Source: Phenylobacterium sp. (GTDB taxonomy: Bacteria; Pseudomonadota; Alphaproteobacteria; Caulobacterales; Caulobacteraceae). Taken from it: DNA of 64,000 nucleotides. The translations under genes were made by a program, and so were the position numbers. A model generated the notes under the pieces. That model did no database searches. It was not told the origin of the DNA and was given only the letters and a program-made list of their open reading frames with translations. The DNA lies in assembly GCF_019636135.1 (NCBI RefSeq), contig NZ_JAHBYD010000013.1, forward strand, positions 1 to 64,000, in the 5' to 3' direction. Below, one piece after another: positions 36,122 through 43,872 of this stretch (position 1 is its first letter; every line of letters begins with the position of its first letter).

Positions 36122-36454
36122 ATGATCACCAGCGACGTCACCCTTTCGCCCGCCGCCGCGGGCCGGATCCTCAGCATCGGCGCCCGGGAAGGTCGCCCGA
36201 TGATGCTGCGCGTGGCCGTGGAAGGCGGCGGCTGCTCGGGCTTCCAGTACCAGATGGACCTGGTCGACGAGGCCGGCCCCGACGACCTGCGGGTCGAGCG
36301 CGACGGCGCCACCGCCCTGGTGGACGTGATCTCGCTGGCCCTGCTGAAGGGCTCCGAGATCGATTTCGTGGACGAACTGGCCGGCGCCGAGTTCCGCGTG
36401 CGCAACCCCAACGCCAAGTCCAGTTGCGGCTGCGGCGTCAGCTTCTCGATCTAG
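36122..36454 (+). CDS. erpA: A-type Fe-S cluster carrier (ErpA/IscA family)
   Basis: A 110 aa protein of the A-type iron-sulfur carrier family. The three conserved cysteines are C38 in EGGGCSGFQYQM and C102 and C104 in SSCGCGVSFSI. It hands assembled clusters to target enzymes. No isc or suf genes are adjacent, which is common for erpA and makes that name more likely than iscA. Confidence 0.9.
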   Translation: MITSDVTLSPAAAGRILSIGAREGRPMMLRVAVEGGGCSGFQYQMDLVDEAGPDDLRVERDGATALVDVISLALLKGSEIDFVDELAGAEFRVRNPNAKSSCGCGVSFSI

Positions 36455-36508
36455 GCCGGCCCGGGCCGTCGTCCCGGCGGGACCCCATTCGAGAGTCCTG
36501 CAAATCCT

Positions 36509-36540
36509 CCGCTCATCCCCGCGCATGCGGGGATGAGCGG
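36509..36540. repeat. Perfect 14-bp inverted repeat between convergent genes
   Basis: CCGCTCATCCCCGC and GCGGGGATGAGCGG flank the 4-base loop GCAT. It lies between the stops of erpA and the gene at 36560 and could end transcription from both sides. A related 22-bp palindrome is at 47236-47257, and a partial copy is near 40332. Confidence 0.85.
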
Positions 36541-36559
36541 GGTATTGAGTTCGCCCGCC

Positions 36560-37372
36560 CTAGGACGGCCCCAGCGGGCGCGGGGCGGGCTCCTGGCCGG
36601 CTTCCTGGATCCTGATCCCCTTCGGCGGCTGGAAGAGCTGCGGGCGGTCCGGCAGGCCCTGGCGGTATTCGTCGTAGCGGATCACCACCCGCGGCTGGCC
36701 CCGGTAGAGGTAGCTCACGATCAGGGGCGCGTTGCGGCGCGTGTCCATCAGGATCGCCACCTGATGCTCGCCCATGGTGGCGGTATGGACCGCCGCCTGG
36801 ATCGACCCCCACGGCACGCTCTGCAGCGCCTGCGGCGCATAGGCGGCCACGAAGGCCGGTTCGCAGCCGAACTCCAGGGACTGCATCGCCGCCGGCAGGC
36901 CGGGCACGGGCGGCAGGATGGGCGCCCGCACGGTGAGCTGCGGCCCGGGGTCGGTCGCGTGGCGCCCCTGCCGGGTGGCCTGGTTGTAGGTCCAGATGTC
37001 GGGCTCGGCGATGATGACGATCGTCATGTCACCCCGCGCCGGATCGGGCGACTCCTCGCTGCGCAGGAACCTGTCGCCCTGGCGCCATAGCTGCCGCGGC
37101 TGGGCGCCGCGGTCGGCGGCGGCGAGGCCCGGCGAGGTGTTGCGGATCGTCGCCTTGAAGAGCTGGGCCGGCGCGCACGTCGTCAGGCCGGGCGTATCGA
37201 GCGATCCCTCCAGCGGGGCCTCCGCGTCGGGCGGCAGGGGCTTCGCCGGCTTGATCGGCACGACGGGCGGCACGTCCACGCCCGGCGGATCCTGCGCCGA
37301 CGCCGAGGTGGCGACGAGCGCCATGGCGCCCGCCAGGGCCAGCCGAATCGTCATCTCCCGCCGCCGTCGCAT
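36560..37372 (-). CDS. Exported protein of unknown function
   Basis: A 270 aa protein. Start at 37372, with GGGAGG seven bases upstream, gives MRRRREMTIRLALAGAMALV and cleavage after ATSASA. The mature chain begins proline-rich (DPPGVDVPPVVPIKPAKPLP), carries cysteines in TTCAPAQ and EFGCEPAF, and has a beta-rich body with DMTIVIIAEPDIWTYNQATR and YLYRGQPRVVIRYDEYRQGL. I do not recognise a family. Monocistronic. Confidence 0.7.
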   Translation of the reverse strand: MRRRREMTIRLALAGAMALVATSASAQDPPGVDVPPVVPIKPAKPLPPDAEAPLEGSLDTPGLTTCAPAQLFKATIRNTSPGLAAADRGAQPRQLWRQGDRFLRSEESPDPARGDMTIVIIAEPDIWTYNQATRQGRHATDPGPQLTVRAPILPPVPGLPAAMQSLEFGCEPAFVAAYAPQALQSVPWGSIQAAVHTATMGEHQVAILMDTRRNAPLIVSYLYRGQPRVVIRYDEYRQGLPDRPQLFQPPKGIRIQEAGQEPAPRPLGPS

Positions 37373-37499
37373 GTGGCCTCCCTCGGCCGGATGGACCCAC
37401 GCGCGATCCGCACGGTCAAGCCGGTTCGCCCATCGCCCGGGCAACCCTTGAGGCGGCGCGCGGCCGCCACTAGCCTGCCCTGCGCAACCGGAGCCCTCG

Positions 37500-38294
37500 A
37501 TGCGCATCGCCACCTGGAACGTGAACTCGGTCAACGCCCGGCTGGAGACGGTCGTCCGCTGGTTCGAGGAGGCCAGGCCCGACGTCGCCTGCCTCCAGGA
37601 GATCAAGTGCGTGGACGAGAGGTTCCCCGCCGAAGCCTTTGAGCGCCTTGGCTATAACGTCGCCGTCCACGGCCAGAAGACCTACAACGGCGTGGCCCTC
37701 CTCTCGAAGGCCCCGCTGGAGGACGTGCGCCGCGGCCTCCCCCACCTGCCCGATGCGGGCGACGACGCCGACGACCACGCCCGCTACATCGAGGCGGTCG
37801 TGTCGGGTCCGCAGCCGGTGCGCGTGGCCTCGATCTACCTGCCCAACGGCAACCCGGCCGGCACGGAGAAGTACGCCTACAAGATGGCCTGGATGGCCCG
37901 CCTCGAGGCCCACGCCCGCGCCCTGCTGGCCTGGGAGGAGCCGTTCGTGCTGGCCGGCGACTACAACGTGATCCCCGAGCCGCGCGACGCGGCCTTCCCC
38001 AACAACTGGCAGGACGACGCCCTCTTCCAGCCGGCCACGCGCCGGGCGTTCCGGGCGCTCAAGAACCTCGGCCTCACCGAGGCCTACCTGCAGGCCGACG
38101 GCGCCGAGGGCGCCTTCACCTTCTGGGACTACCAGGCCGGCGCGTGGCAGCGGAACAACGGCATCCGCATCGACCACGCCCTGCTCTCGCCCCAGGCCGC
38201 CGACCTGCTGGCGGGCGTGGCGATCCACAAGCACGTGCGCGCCTGGGACAAGCCGTCGGACCACGTCCCCCTCGTCGTCGAGCTCGACGCCTGA
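37500..38294 (+). CDS. xth: Exodeoxyribonuclease III
   Basis: A 264 aa AP endonuclease and 3'-5' exonuclease for base excision repair. It starts MRIATWNVNSVNARLETVVR and has DVACLQEIKC with the catalytic glutamate, VLAGDYNVIP and the end GIRIDHALLSP with SDHVPLVVEL, all active-site signatures of the family. It is immediately followed by the GNAT gene (2 bp). Confidence 0.96.
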   Translation: MRIATWNVNSVNARLETVVRWFEEARPDVACLQEIKCVDERFPAEAFERLGYNVAVHGQKTYNGVALLSKAPLEDVRRGLPHLPDAGDDADDHARYIEAVVSGPQPVRVASIYLPNGNPAGTEKYAYKMAWMARLEAHARALLAWEEPFVLAGDYNVIPEPRDAAFPNNWQDDALFQPATRRAFRALKNLGLTEAYLQADGAEGAFTFWDYQAGAWQRNNGIRIDHALLSPQAADLLAGVAIHKHVRAWDKPSDHVPLVVELDA

Positions 38295-38296
38295 GC

Positions 38297-38902
38297 ATGC
38301 TCGCCGACGGCTTCCACGACGTCCCGGACGGCAAGATCGCCGCCGTCGTCACCTCGCTGGAGATGTTCGCGAAGCCGCCGCCGCGGCCCGAGGCGGATGG
38401 CCTCGACTGGACGCTGGAGCGCCTGGCGAGCCCCGCGGCGGAGGACTACCTCGCGCTCTATTCCGCCGTGGGACGCGACTGGCTGTGGTTCACGCGCCTG
38501 GTCATGCCGCGCGAGGCCCTGCTGGCGGCGATCCGCGATCCGCGCGTCGAGGTCTGGCGGCTGGCGGCGCCCGGCGGCGAGACCGGCATCCTGGAGCTCG
38601 ACTTCCGCCAGCCCGACACCTGCGAACTGGCCTATTTCGGCGTCTCGCCGGGCCTGGTGGGCGGCGGCGCGGCGCGCTGGATGATGAACCGCGCGGTCGA
38701 GCGGGCCTGGTCGCGGCCGATCCGGCGCTTCTGGGTCCACACCTGCACGCTCGACCACCCGAACGCGCCGCGGTTCTACATGCGCTCGGGCTTCCAGCCC
38801 TTCCGGCGCGAGGTCGAGATCGCCGACGATCCGCGCCTCGCCGGCCTCGCGCCGCTGGACTCCGCGCCGCACATACCGGTGATCCGCGGCGACTCGGCTT
38901 AG
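38297..38902 (+). CDS. GNAT family N-acetyltransferase
   Basis: A 201 aa protein starting at 38297 (MLADGFHDVPDGKIAAVVTS), two bases after xth. A GNAT fold is indicated by TGILELDFRQPDTCELAYFG, then PGLVGGGAARWMMNRAVERA for the acetyl-CoA loop, and HPNAPRFYMRSGFQPFRREV for motif B. The long N-terminal region and HTCTLDHPNA resemble the small-molecule type of GNAT in alphaproteobacteria. Substrate is unknown. Confidence 0.88.
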   Translation: MLADGFHDVPDGKIAAVVTSLEMFAKPPPRPEADGLDWTLERLASPAAEDYLALYSAVGRDWLWFTRLVMPREALLAAIRDPRVEVWRLAAPGGETGILELDFRQPDTCELAYFGVSPGLVGGGAARWMMNRAVERAWSRPIRRFWVHTCTLDHPNAPRFYMRSGFQPFRREVEIADDPRLAGLAPLDSAPHIPVIRGDSA

Positions 38903-38913
38903 GCTCAGGCGCC

Positions 38914-39585
38914 ATGGACGAGGCCGCGCGGCTCCTGACGCTGCTCGCGCTCGCCGGCGGGGCGCTGACCCTCGTCGGCGCGGCCTTCGCCTGGTTCCTC
39001 GACGAGACGCGCCGGGTCCGGCGCACCCTCGCCGCCGGCCTGAACGGCGCCGCGCCACAGCCGATGCTGATCGCGCGCGGCCGCGGCGCCGGCATCGGCT
39101 TCGACCTCTCGGCGGGCACGGTCGTCGTCGCCTGGGACAAGGGCGGCTGGCGCCTCGCCTACCGGCTGACCGAGCTGGTGGGCGTCGAGCTGATCGTGGA
39201 CCGCGCCGTCGCCGCCCGCGCCTTCCGCGGCGAGGCGCGCCGGGCGCTGGACCAACTGGCCGAGCCGCAGGAGCGCGTGCGCCTGCGCTTCGTCTTCGAC
39301 GACCCGACCCACCCGGACTTCGCGCTCGACCTCTGGCGGCCCGAGGACGACGGCGTTCCGAAGCGCATGGACGCGCCCGAGGCGCTGGGCGAAGCCAACC
39401 GCTGGATGGCGCGGATGGAGTCCATCCTGCGCCGCGCCGGCCAGGGCGTGGCTAACGCGCCGGCCGCGGCGCCGGTCCGCCCGGCCGCCATACGCACCTC
39501 CCCGCCCCGCACGCCGCCCGCGCCGCTGTTCACGGAGGACGGCGACGACGCATCGGAAGACGATCCCGAGAACGCCGTAACTTGA
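38914..39585 (+). CDS. Membrane-anchored protein of unknown function
   Basis: A 223 aa protein starting at 38914. It has an N-terminal transmembrane helix (LLTLLALAGGALTLVGAAFA), a soluble body with a SAGTVVVAWDKGGWRLAYRL repeat-like beta pattern and a disordered proline-alanine C-terminus ending in acidic residues. I do not recognise a family. It follows the GNAT gene by 11 bp and is probably in the xth operon. Confidence 0.72.
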   Translation: MDEAARLLTLLALAGGALTLVGAAFAWFLDETRRVRRTLAAGLNGAAPQPMLIARGRGAGIGFDLSAGTVVVAWDKGGWRLAYRLTELVGVELIVDRAVAARAFRGEARRALDQLAEPQERVRLRFVFDDPTHPDFALDLWRPEDDGVPKRMDAPEALGEANRWMARMESILRRAGQGVANAPAAAPVRPAAIRTSPPRTPPAPLFTEDGDDASEDDPENAVT

Positions 39586-39633
39586 CGATGTAAATTTATC
39601 CGTCAGTCTCTGCCGGTCCGGAAGGAGCCCCCG

Positions 39634-40326
39634 ATGTCCAACCTGATCGCCGCCGCCCTCTTCTTCGTCCTGCTGCACCTCCTCGTCTCGGGCACGCGCC
39701 TGCGCGACGGGCTGATCGCCCGGATCGGCGAGGGCCCGTACATGGGCCTGTTCGTGCTGGCCTCCTTCGCCGGCCTCGGCTGGCTGGGCTGGGGCTTCGC
39801 CGAGGCGCGGGGCGCCGTCGACAACGTCGCGTACTGGGGCGTCACGCCGGCGACGCGGACGGTCCAGCTCGTGCTGCAGGTCGTGGCGTTCGTCTTCATC
39901 GTCATCGGCGTCGCCACCAGGAACCCGACCGCGGTGCGCAGCGAGGCGGCGCTGGACGATCCCGACATCGTGCGCGGCATGCTGCGCGTCACCCGCCACC
40001 CGTTCCTCTGGGGCGTGGCGATCTGGGCCGCCGGCCATCTGCTGGTGAACGGCGACCGGGCCAGCCTCGTCCTCTTCGGCTCGATGCTGGTCCTGGCCGT
40101 CTACGGGACCCGCAGCATCGACGCCAAGCGCCGGCGGGCGCTGGGGCCGGCGTGGGACGCCTTCGCCGCGCGCACCTCGAACATCCCCTTCGCGGCGATC
40201 CTGTCGGGCCGCCAGCGCCTCAGCCTGGGCGAGATCGGCTGGTGGAAGCCGGCCCTGGGCCTCGCCGTCGCCGCCGCCATCGCCCTTGGCCACCCCTACG
40301 CCTTCGGGGTCGCCGCCCTGCCCTGA
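39634..40326 (+). CDS. NnrU family membrane protein
   Basis: A 230 aa multi-pass protein with the NnrU pattern: LLHLLVSGTRLRDGLIARIG (residues 13-32), then LFVLASFAGLGWLGWGFAEA, MLRVTRHPFLWGVAIWAAGH and YGTRSIDAKRRRALG. NnrU is named from denitrification clusters, but most members occur outside them, as here; role unknown. GGAAGGAG precedes the ATG. Confidence 0.88.
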   Translation: MSNLIAAALFFVLLHLLVSGTRLRDGLIARIGEGPYMGLFVLASFAGLGWLGWGFAEARGAVDNVAYWGVTPATRTVQLVLQVVAFVFIVIGVATRNPTAVRSEAALDDPDIVRGMLRVTRHPFLWGVAIWAAGHLLVNGDRASLVLFGSMLVLAVYGTRSIDAKRRRALGPAWDAFAARTSNIPFAAILSGRQRLSLGEIGWWKPALGLAVAAAIALGHPYAFGVAALP

Positions 40327-40904
40327 CCCGGCGCTCATCCCGCCGGGAAGGCCGATGGCCTTCATGAGTCGCCCACGTTGAGACGATGCCGCCCGGCCCA
40401 GGGCCTCCGCGACGTTCCGGAGGTCTCAGGGACGGCCCGCGGCGGGTGGACGCGCCGACCGCCCCGGGGCCGCCAGCTCGCCTTTTACGAGTGGTCTTGC
40501 AACGCGTTCCAATTTCATGTTGCAGTGCAGATATCGCGGATATCCCAGAAATCGGCGAAGCCTTATTTCATAAGGTTTCTGTCTGTTTCGCATTTGCGAA
40601 ATTCCGGCCATCCGCGGCGATAATGAGGCCATCGTAAAACAAAGAAGGCGCGCCGTCGGCGCGCCCCTAGGTTGATATTGGGATGAACAAAGTCAGAAAC
40701 GTCCCGATCATTGCTCAAAACTACTGTCGTTACAAGGACACATGACGGGTGCTGCTTTCACCGACTCCTCGACATAAGTGAGTCTTATTTAGTTATCATC
40801 GTTCACTCACCGCATTTGCGTTGACGACCTGTCACGCCTGCTTCAGCTTGCCCGTCAAGCGCAGCGAATAGCGCCACAACAAAGGCTGCGGGGAGGCAGT
40901 TCAG
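40327..40904. other. AT-richer intergenic region upstream of the TonB receptors
   Basis: This 578 bp gap departs clearly from the genome composition between about 40490 and 40830. It holds perfect short inverted repeats GATATC-GCG-GATATC (40530-40544), CCTTAT-TTC-ATAAGG (40561-40575) and TTCGCA-TT-TGCGAA (40587-40600), a minus-strand terminator (40632-40665), and spaced arms GTGAGT and ACTCAC (40778 and 40805). Small open frames here lack coding character. A long regulatory leader or a small RNA are both possible. Confidence 0.6.
40632..40665 (-). terminator. Orphan minus-strand terminator
   Basis: Stem GGCGCGCC-GTC-GGCGCGCC (40647-40665); on the minus strand it is followed by TTCTTTGTTTT. 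No annotated minus-strand gene lies upstream of it before the TonB receptor, so a short non-coding transcript may end here. Confidence 0.6.
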
Positions 40905-43766
40905 ATGACGTTCAGGCATTGCTTGTTGGCGTCCAGCGGGTTGCTGGCCGCCGTGGTCGGCACGTCGGCTCACGCTCAGTCCAGTTCGACGAACACGATC
41001 GCCGAGCTGGTGGTCACCGCGGAAAAGCGCGAGCAGAGCCTGCAGGACGTGCCGGTCGCGATCTCGGCGTTCACGTCCGAACAGCGTGACATCGTCGGCA
41101 TCCAGTCCATCCAGGACATGACGAACTTCACGCCGGGCCTGCAGTACTCCACATCGACCGACCGCGTGTCGCTGCGCGGCCTGGGCCGCCTCACCAACGT
41201 GCTGTCGGCCGACGCCTCGGTCGCCAACTACGCCGACGGCGTCTACGAGACCTTCGCGGTGCGCGCAGGCTCCTCCACCCTGTTCCTCGACCGGGTCGAG
41301 ATCCTGCGGGGTCCGCAGGGCACCCTCTACGGCCGCAACGCCATCGCCGGCGCGATCAACATCCTCTCGCGGCGCCCGACCGACAGTCCCTACGCCGAGG
41401 TGCGCGCCACCTACGGCAACTACAACCGCTCGATCCTGGAGGGCGCCGTCTCCGGCCCGCTCAACGACAAGGTCAAGGCGCGCCTCGCCGTCAACTGGGA
41501 GCGGCAGAGCAAGGGCTACATCAAGAACACCGTCCCGGGCATGCCCAGCGAAGGCAACGTGCTCGACAGCTTCTACGCCGAAGCCCAGATCGACGTGCAG
41601 TTCAGCGAGAAGCTGGAGATGTGGTCCAAGTTCGGCTTCACGAACTGGCGTCACGGCGCCGGCGGGCCGGGCTCGCAGTCGGCCGGCTGGTCGCCCGAGA
41701 TCTTCAACCTCGACGGCAGCAGGAAGGCGCTTCGCTCAGCGACCAACCCGAACGGCGCCGACGCCTTCGACATCACCGAGTTCTACTCGGAAGCCACCCA
41801 CTTCAACCCGGGCTTCGGCTGTTCGGGCCTGGCGACGAACGTCGTCCTGGCCAGCCCCGACGGTTGCCGCAACGTCTCCTACGACAGCCCGTGGAAGATC
41901 AACCGGCCGAACACCTACAACGTGCGCGTTCCGAACGCCTACACGGTGGCCAGCCACTGGACGTACCACGCCGACAACTTCGACATTAAGTACATCCTGG
42001 GCGGCGTCCGGTACTGGTACCACCTGAAGGGCACGACCCCCGGCGGCAGCCAGGACCCCGGCGTCCTGCAATACACGGTCGGCGCGGCCACGACGGTCTA
42101 TCCCCAGGAACGCTTCGACTACCAGGAGCGCAACGGCTTCATCTCGAACGAGCTGAACATCGTCTCGACGACCGAGGGGCCGTTCCAGTGGATCGCCGGC
42201 GCCTACTACTACCACCAGCACTACCGCCAGCCGGTCCACACCATCGAGGATCCGCGGCAGGCCGGGTGGAACATCTCGCCCCCGTTCGGCGTCTGCCTGG
42301 ACGGCGCCGGCGTCGCGGCCACGCCGGTCACCTGCCCGGCCGGCATCGGCCGGCGGTTCGACAACCGCCCGTCGGTCAGCAACACCTCGTACGCCTTCTA
42401 CGGCCAGGCCAGCTACGACCTGGGCGACCAGCTCACCCTGACCGGCGGCCTGCGCTACTCGCACGACCGCAAGTACGGGACCGAGAAGGCGCGCCTGCTC
42501 TGCCTGGGCCTGCCCGCCTGCCTGGGCGGCCTCGCGCCGGAGTTCGCGCTCATCCCGCTCGACCTCACCGGGGTGAACACCGTCGTCGCGGCCGGCAGCG
42601 GCACGGGCATCGACGTGATCCCGAAGGGCGTCGACGGGCCGACCACCTTCGACCCGACCACGGGCTTTGCGACCCGCAAGTACGACGCCTCATGGTCGGC
42701 CGTCACCGGCACCGCCAAGGTCGAGTGGCACCCCGACGACGATACGCTGGGCTACGCCAGCTACGCGCGCGGCTACCGCTCGGGCGGCTTCAACATCGGC
42801 ATCTTCACGGTGCTGAGCTTCCTGCCCTACTCGAAGGAAGAGACGGTCGACGCCTTCGAGCTCGGCCTGAAGAAGACCTTCGGCCGGACGCTGCAGACCA
42901 ACGTGGCGCTCTACCACTACAGCTACCAGAACCTGCAGATCCCGATCTCGGTCGTGCAGACCGGCAGCCTGATGGGCCAGACCATCAGCCAGGGGACGAC
43001 CTCGTTCTACAACACCCCGAAGTCGCGCTCGCAGGGCGTCGAGGTCGAGGTGCTGTGGCAACCGATCCGGAACCTGCAGATCATCGCCAACTACTCCTAC
43101 ATCGACGCCGAGATCACCAAGGGCTTCGCCGTCGACACCGTCGACCCGACCGCGGCCCAGCCCGGCGCCAAGCCGATCCACACGCTCGCGGAGTGCCAGG
43201 CCGGCGGCGCCGCCGTCCAGGGCGACTGCGTGCTGGACGAGCCCACGCTGGGCCTGCCCGGCGGCGGCTTCCAGCGGATCCAGAGCCTGAAGGGCAACGA
43301 CCTGCCCAACGCGCCGCGGAACAAGATCGCGATCGCGGCGAACTACACCTGGGACTTCGAGCCCGGCTCGCTGACCGCCAGCGTGTCCTACTCCTGGCGC
43401 GACAACGCCTACGGGGCCCTGTTCGAGCGCTGGTACAACAAGTCGCCGACCTGGGACCAGGTGGACGCCCGCCTGCTCTGGAAGGCCAAGGACGACAAGT
43501 TCGAGATCATCGGCTATGTGAAGAACATCTTCGACAAGATCGGCTACGACCAGGGCGCGACCGGCTACCGGGTCGACGGCCAGGTCACCAACCTGCTCTA
43601 CGGGGCGAACCCTGCGGGCCTGGCCTGCAGCCCCGTCGCCCAGGGGGCGGCCAACCCGGCCGCGGGCAGCGTCGGCACCATCTACTGCATCCAGGGTATC
43701 CGGAAGACCTACTACAACACGCCGCCACGGACCTACGGTCTGGAGCTGCGCTACAAGTTCTTCTGA
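40905..43766 (+). CDS. TonB-dependent receptor 1
   Basis: An outer-membrane receptor of 953 aa. A signal peptide (MTFRHCLLASSGLLAAVVGT, cleavage after AHA) is followed by a TonB box-like ELVVTAEKREQSLQDVPVAI. The plug domain has LRGPQGTLYGRNAIAGAINI near residue 137, and the barrel ends RTYGLELRYKFF with the terminal phenylalanine needed for outer-membrane insertion. Cysteine pairs occur in extracellular-loop-like regions. It is about half identical by eye to the second receptor. The substrate is unknown: no transporter or enzyme for uptake is adjacent. Confidence 0.94.
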   Translation: MTFRHCLLASSGLLAAVVGTSAHAQSSSTNTIAELVVTAEKREQSLQDVPVAISAFTSEQRDIVGIQSIQDMTNFTPGLQYSTSTDRVSLRGLGRLTNVLSADASVANYADGVYETFAVRAGSSTLFLDRVEILRGPQGTLYGRNAIAGAINILSRRPTDSPYAEVRATYGNYNRSILEGAVSGPLNDKVKARLAVNWERQSKGYIKNTVPGMPSEGNVLDSFYAEAQIDVQFSEKLEMWSKFGFTNWRHGAGGPGSQSAGWSPEIFNLDGSRKALRSATNPNGADAFDITEFYSEATHFNPGFGCSGLATNVVLASPDGCRNVSYDSPWKINRPNTYNVRVPNAYTVASHWTYHADNFDIKYILGGVRYWYHLKGTTPGGSQDPGVLQYTVGAATTVYPQERFDYQERNGFISNELNIVSTTEGPFQWIAGAYYYHQHYRQPVHTIEDPRQAGWNISPPFGVCLDGAGVAATPVTCPAGIGRRFDNRPSVSNTSYAFYGQASYDLGDQLTLTGGLRYSHDRKYGTEKARLLCLGLPACLGGLAPEFALIPLDLTGVNTVVAAGSGTGIDVIPKGVDGPTTFDPTTGFATRKYDASWSAVTGTAKVEWHPDDDTLGYASYARGYRSGGFNIGIFTVLSFLPYSKEETVDAFELGLKKTFGRTLQTNVALYHYSYQNLQIPISVVQTGSLMGQTISQGTTSFYNTPKSRSQGVEVEVLWQPIRNLQIIANYSYIDAEITKGFAVDTVDPTAAQPGAKPIHTLAECQAGGAAVQGDCVLDEPTLGLPGGGFQRIQSLKGNDLPNAPRNKIAIAANYTWDFEPGSLTASVSYSWRDNAYGALFERWYNKSPTWDQVDARLLWKAKDDKFEIIGYVKNIFDKIGYDQGATGYRVDGQVTNLLYGANPAGLACSPVAQGAANPAAGSVGTIYCIQGIRKTYYNTPPRTYGLELRYKFF

Positions 43767-43774
43767 GTTCCGAA

Positions 43775-43809
43775 CGGCCCGCCCCCGCAAAGGGGCGGGC
43801 CGTTTCGCT
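43775..43809 (+). terminator. Rho-independent terminator after TonB receptor 1
   Basis: An 11-bp perfect stem CGGCCCGCCCC and GGGGCGGGCCG with loop CGCAAA, followed by TTTCGCTTT. It lies in the 106 bp gap between the two receptor genes, so receptor 2 may depend on read-through or its own promoter. Confidence 0.88.
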
Positions 43810-43872
43810 TTGGAGACCGGGAAGAAGCGCAATCACGCGCCCGCCCGGAGAGAACTGCGGGGAGGGAATACC

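Noticed and set aside
40378..40637. Small open frames of 68-83 codons in the TonB receptor leader
   Set aside because: Three overlapping frames in both strands, none with a ribosome binding site, signal peptide or family pattern. The inverted repeats in the same bases explain the region better.
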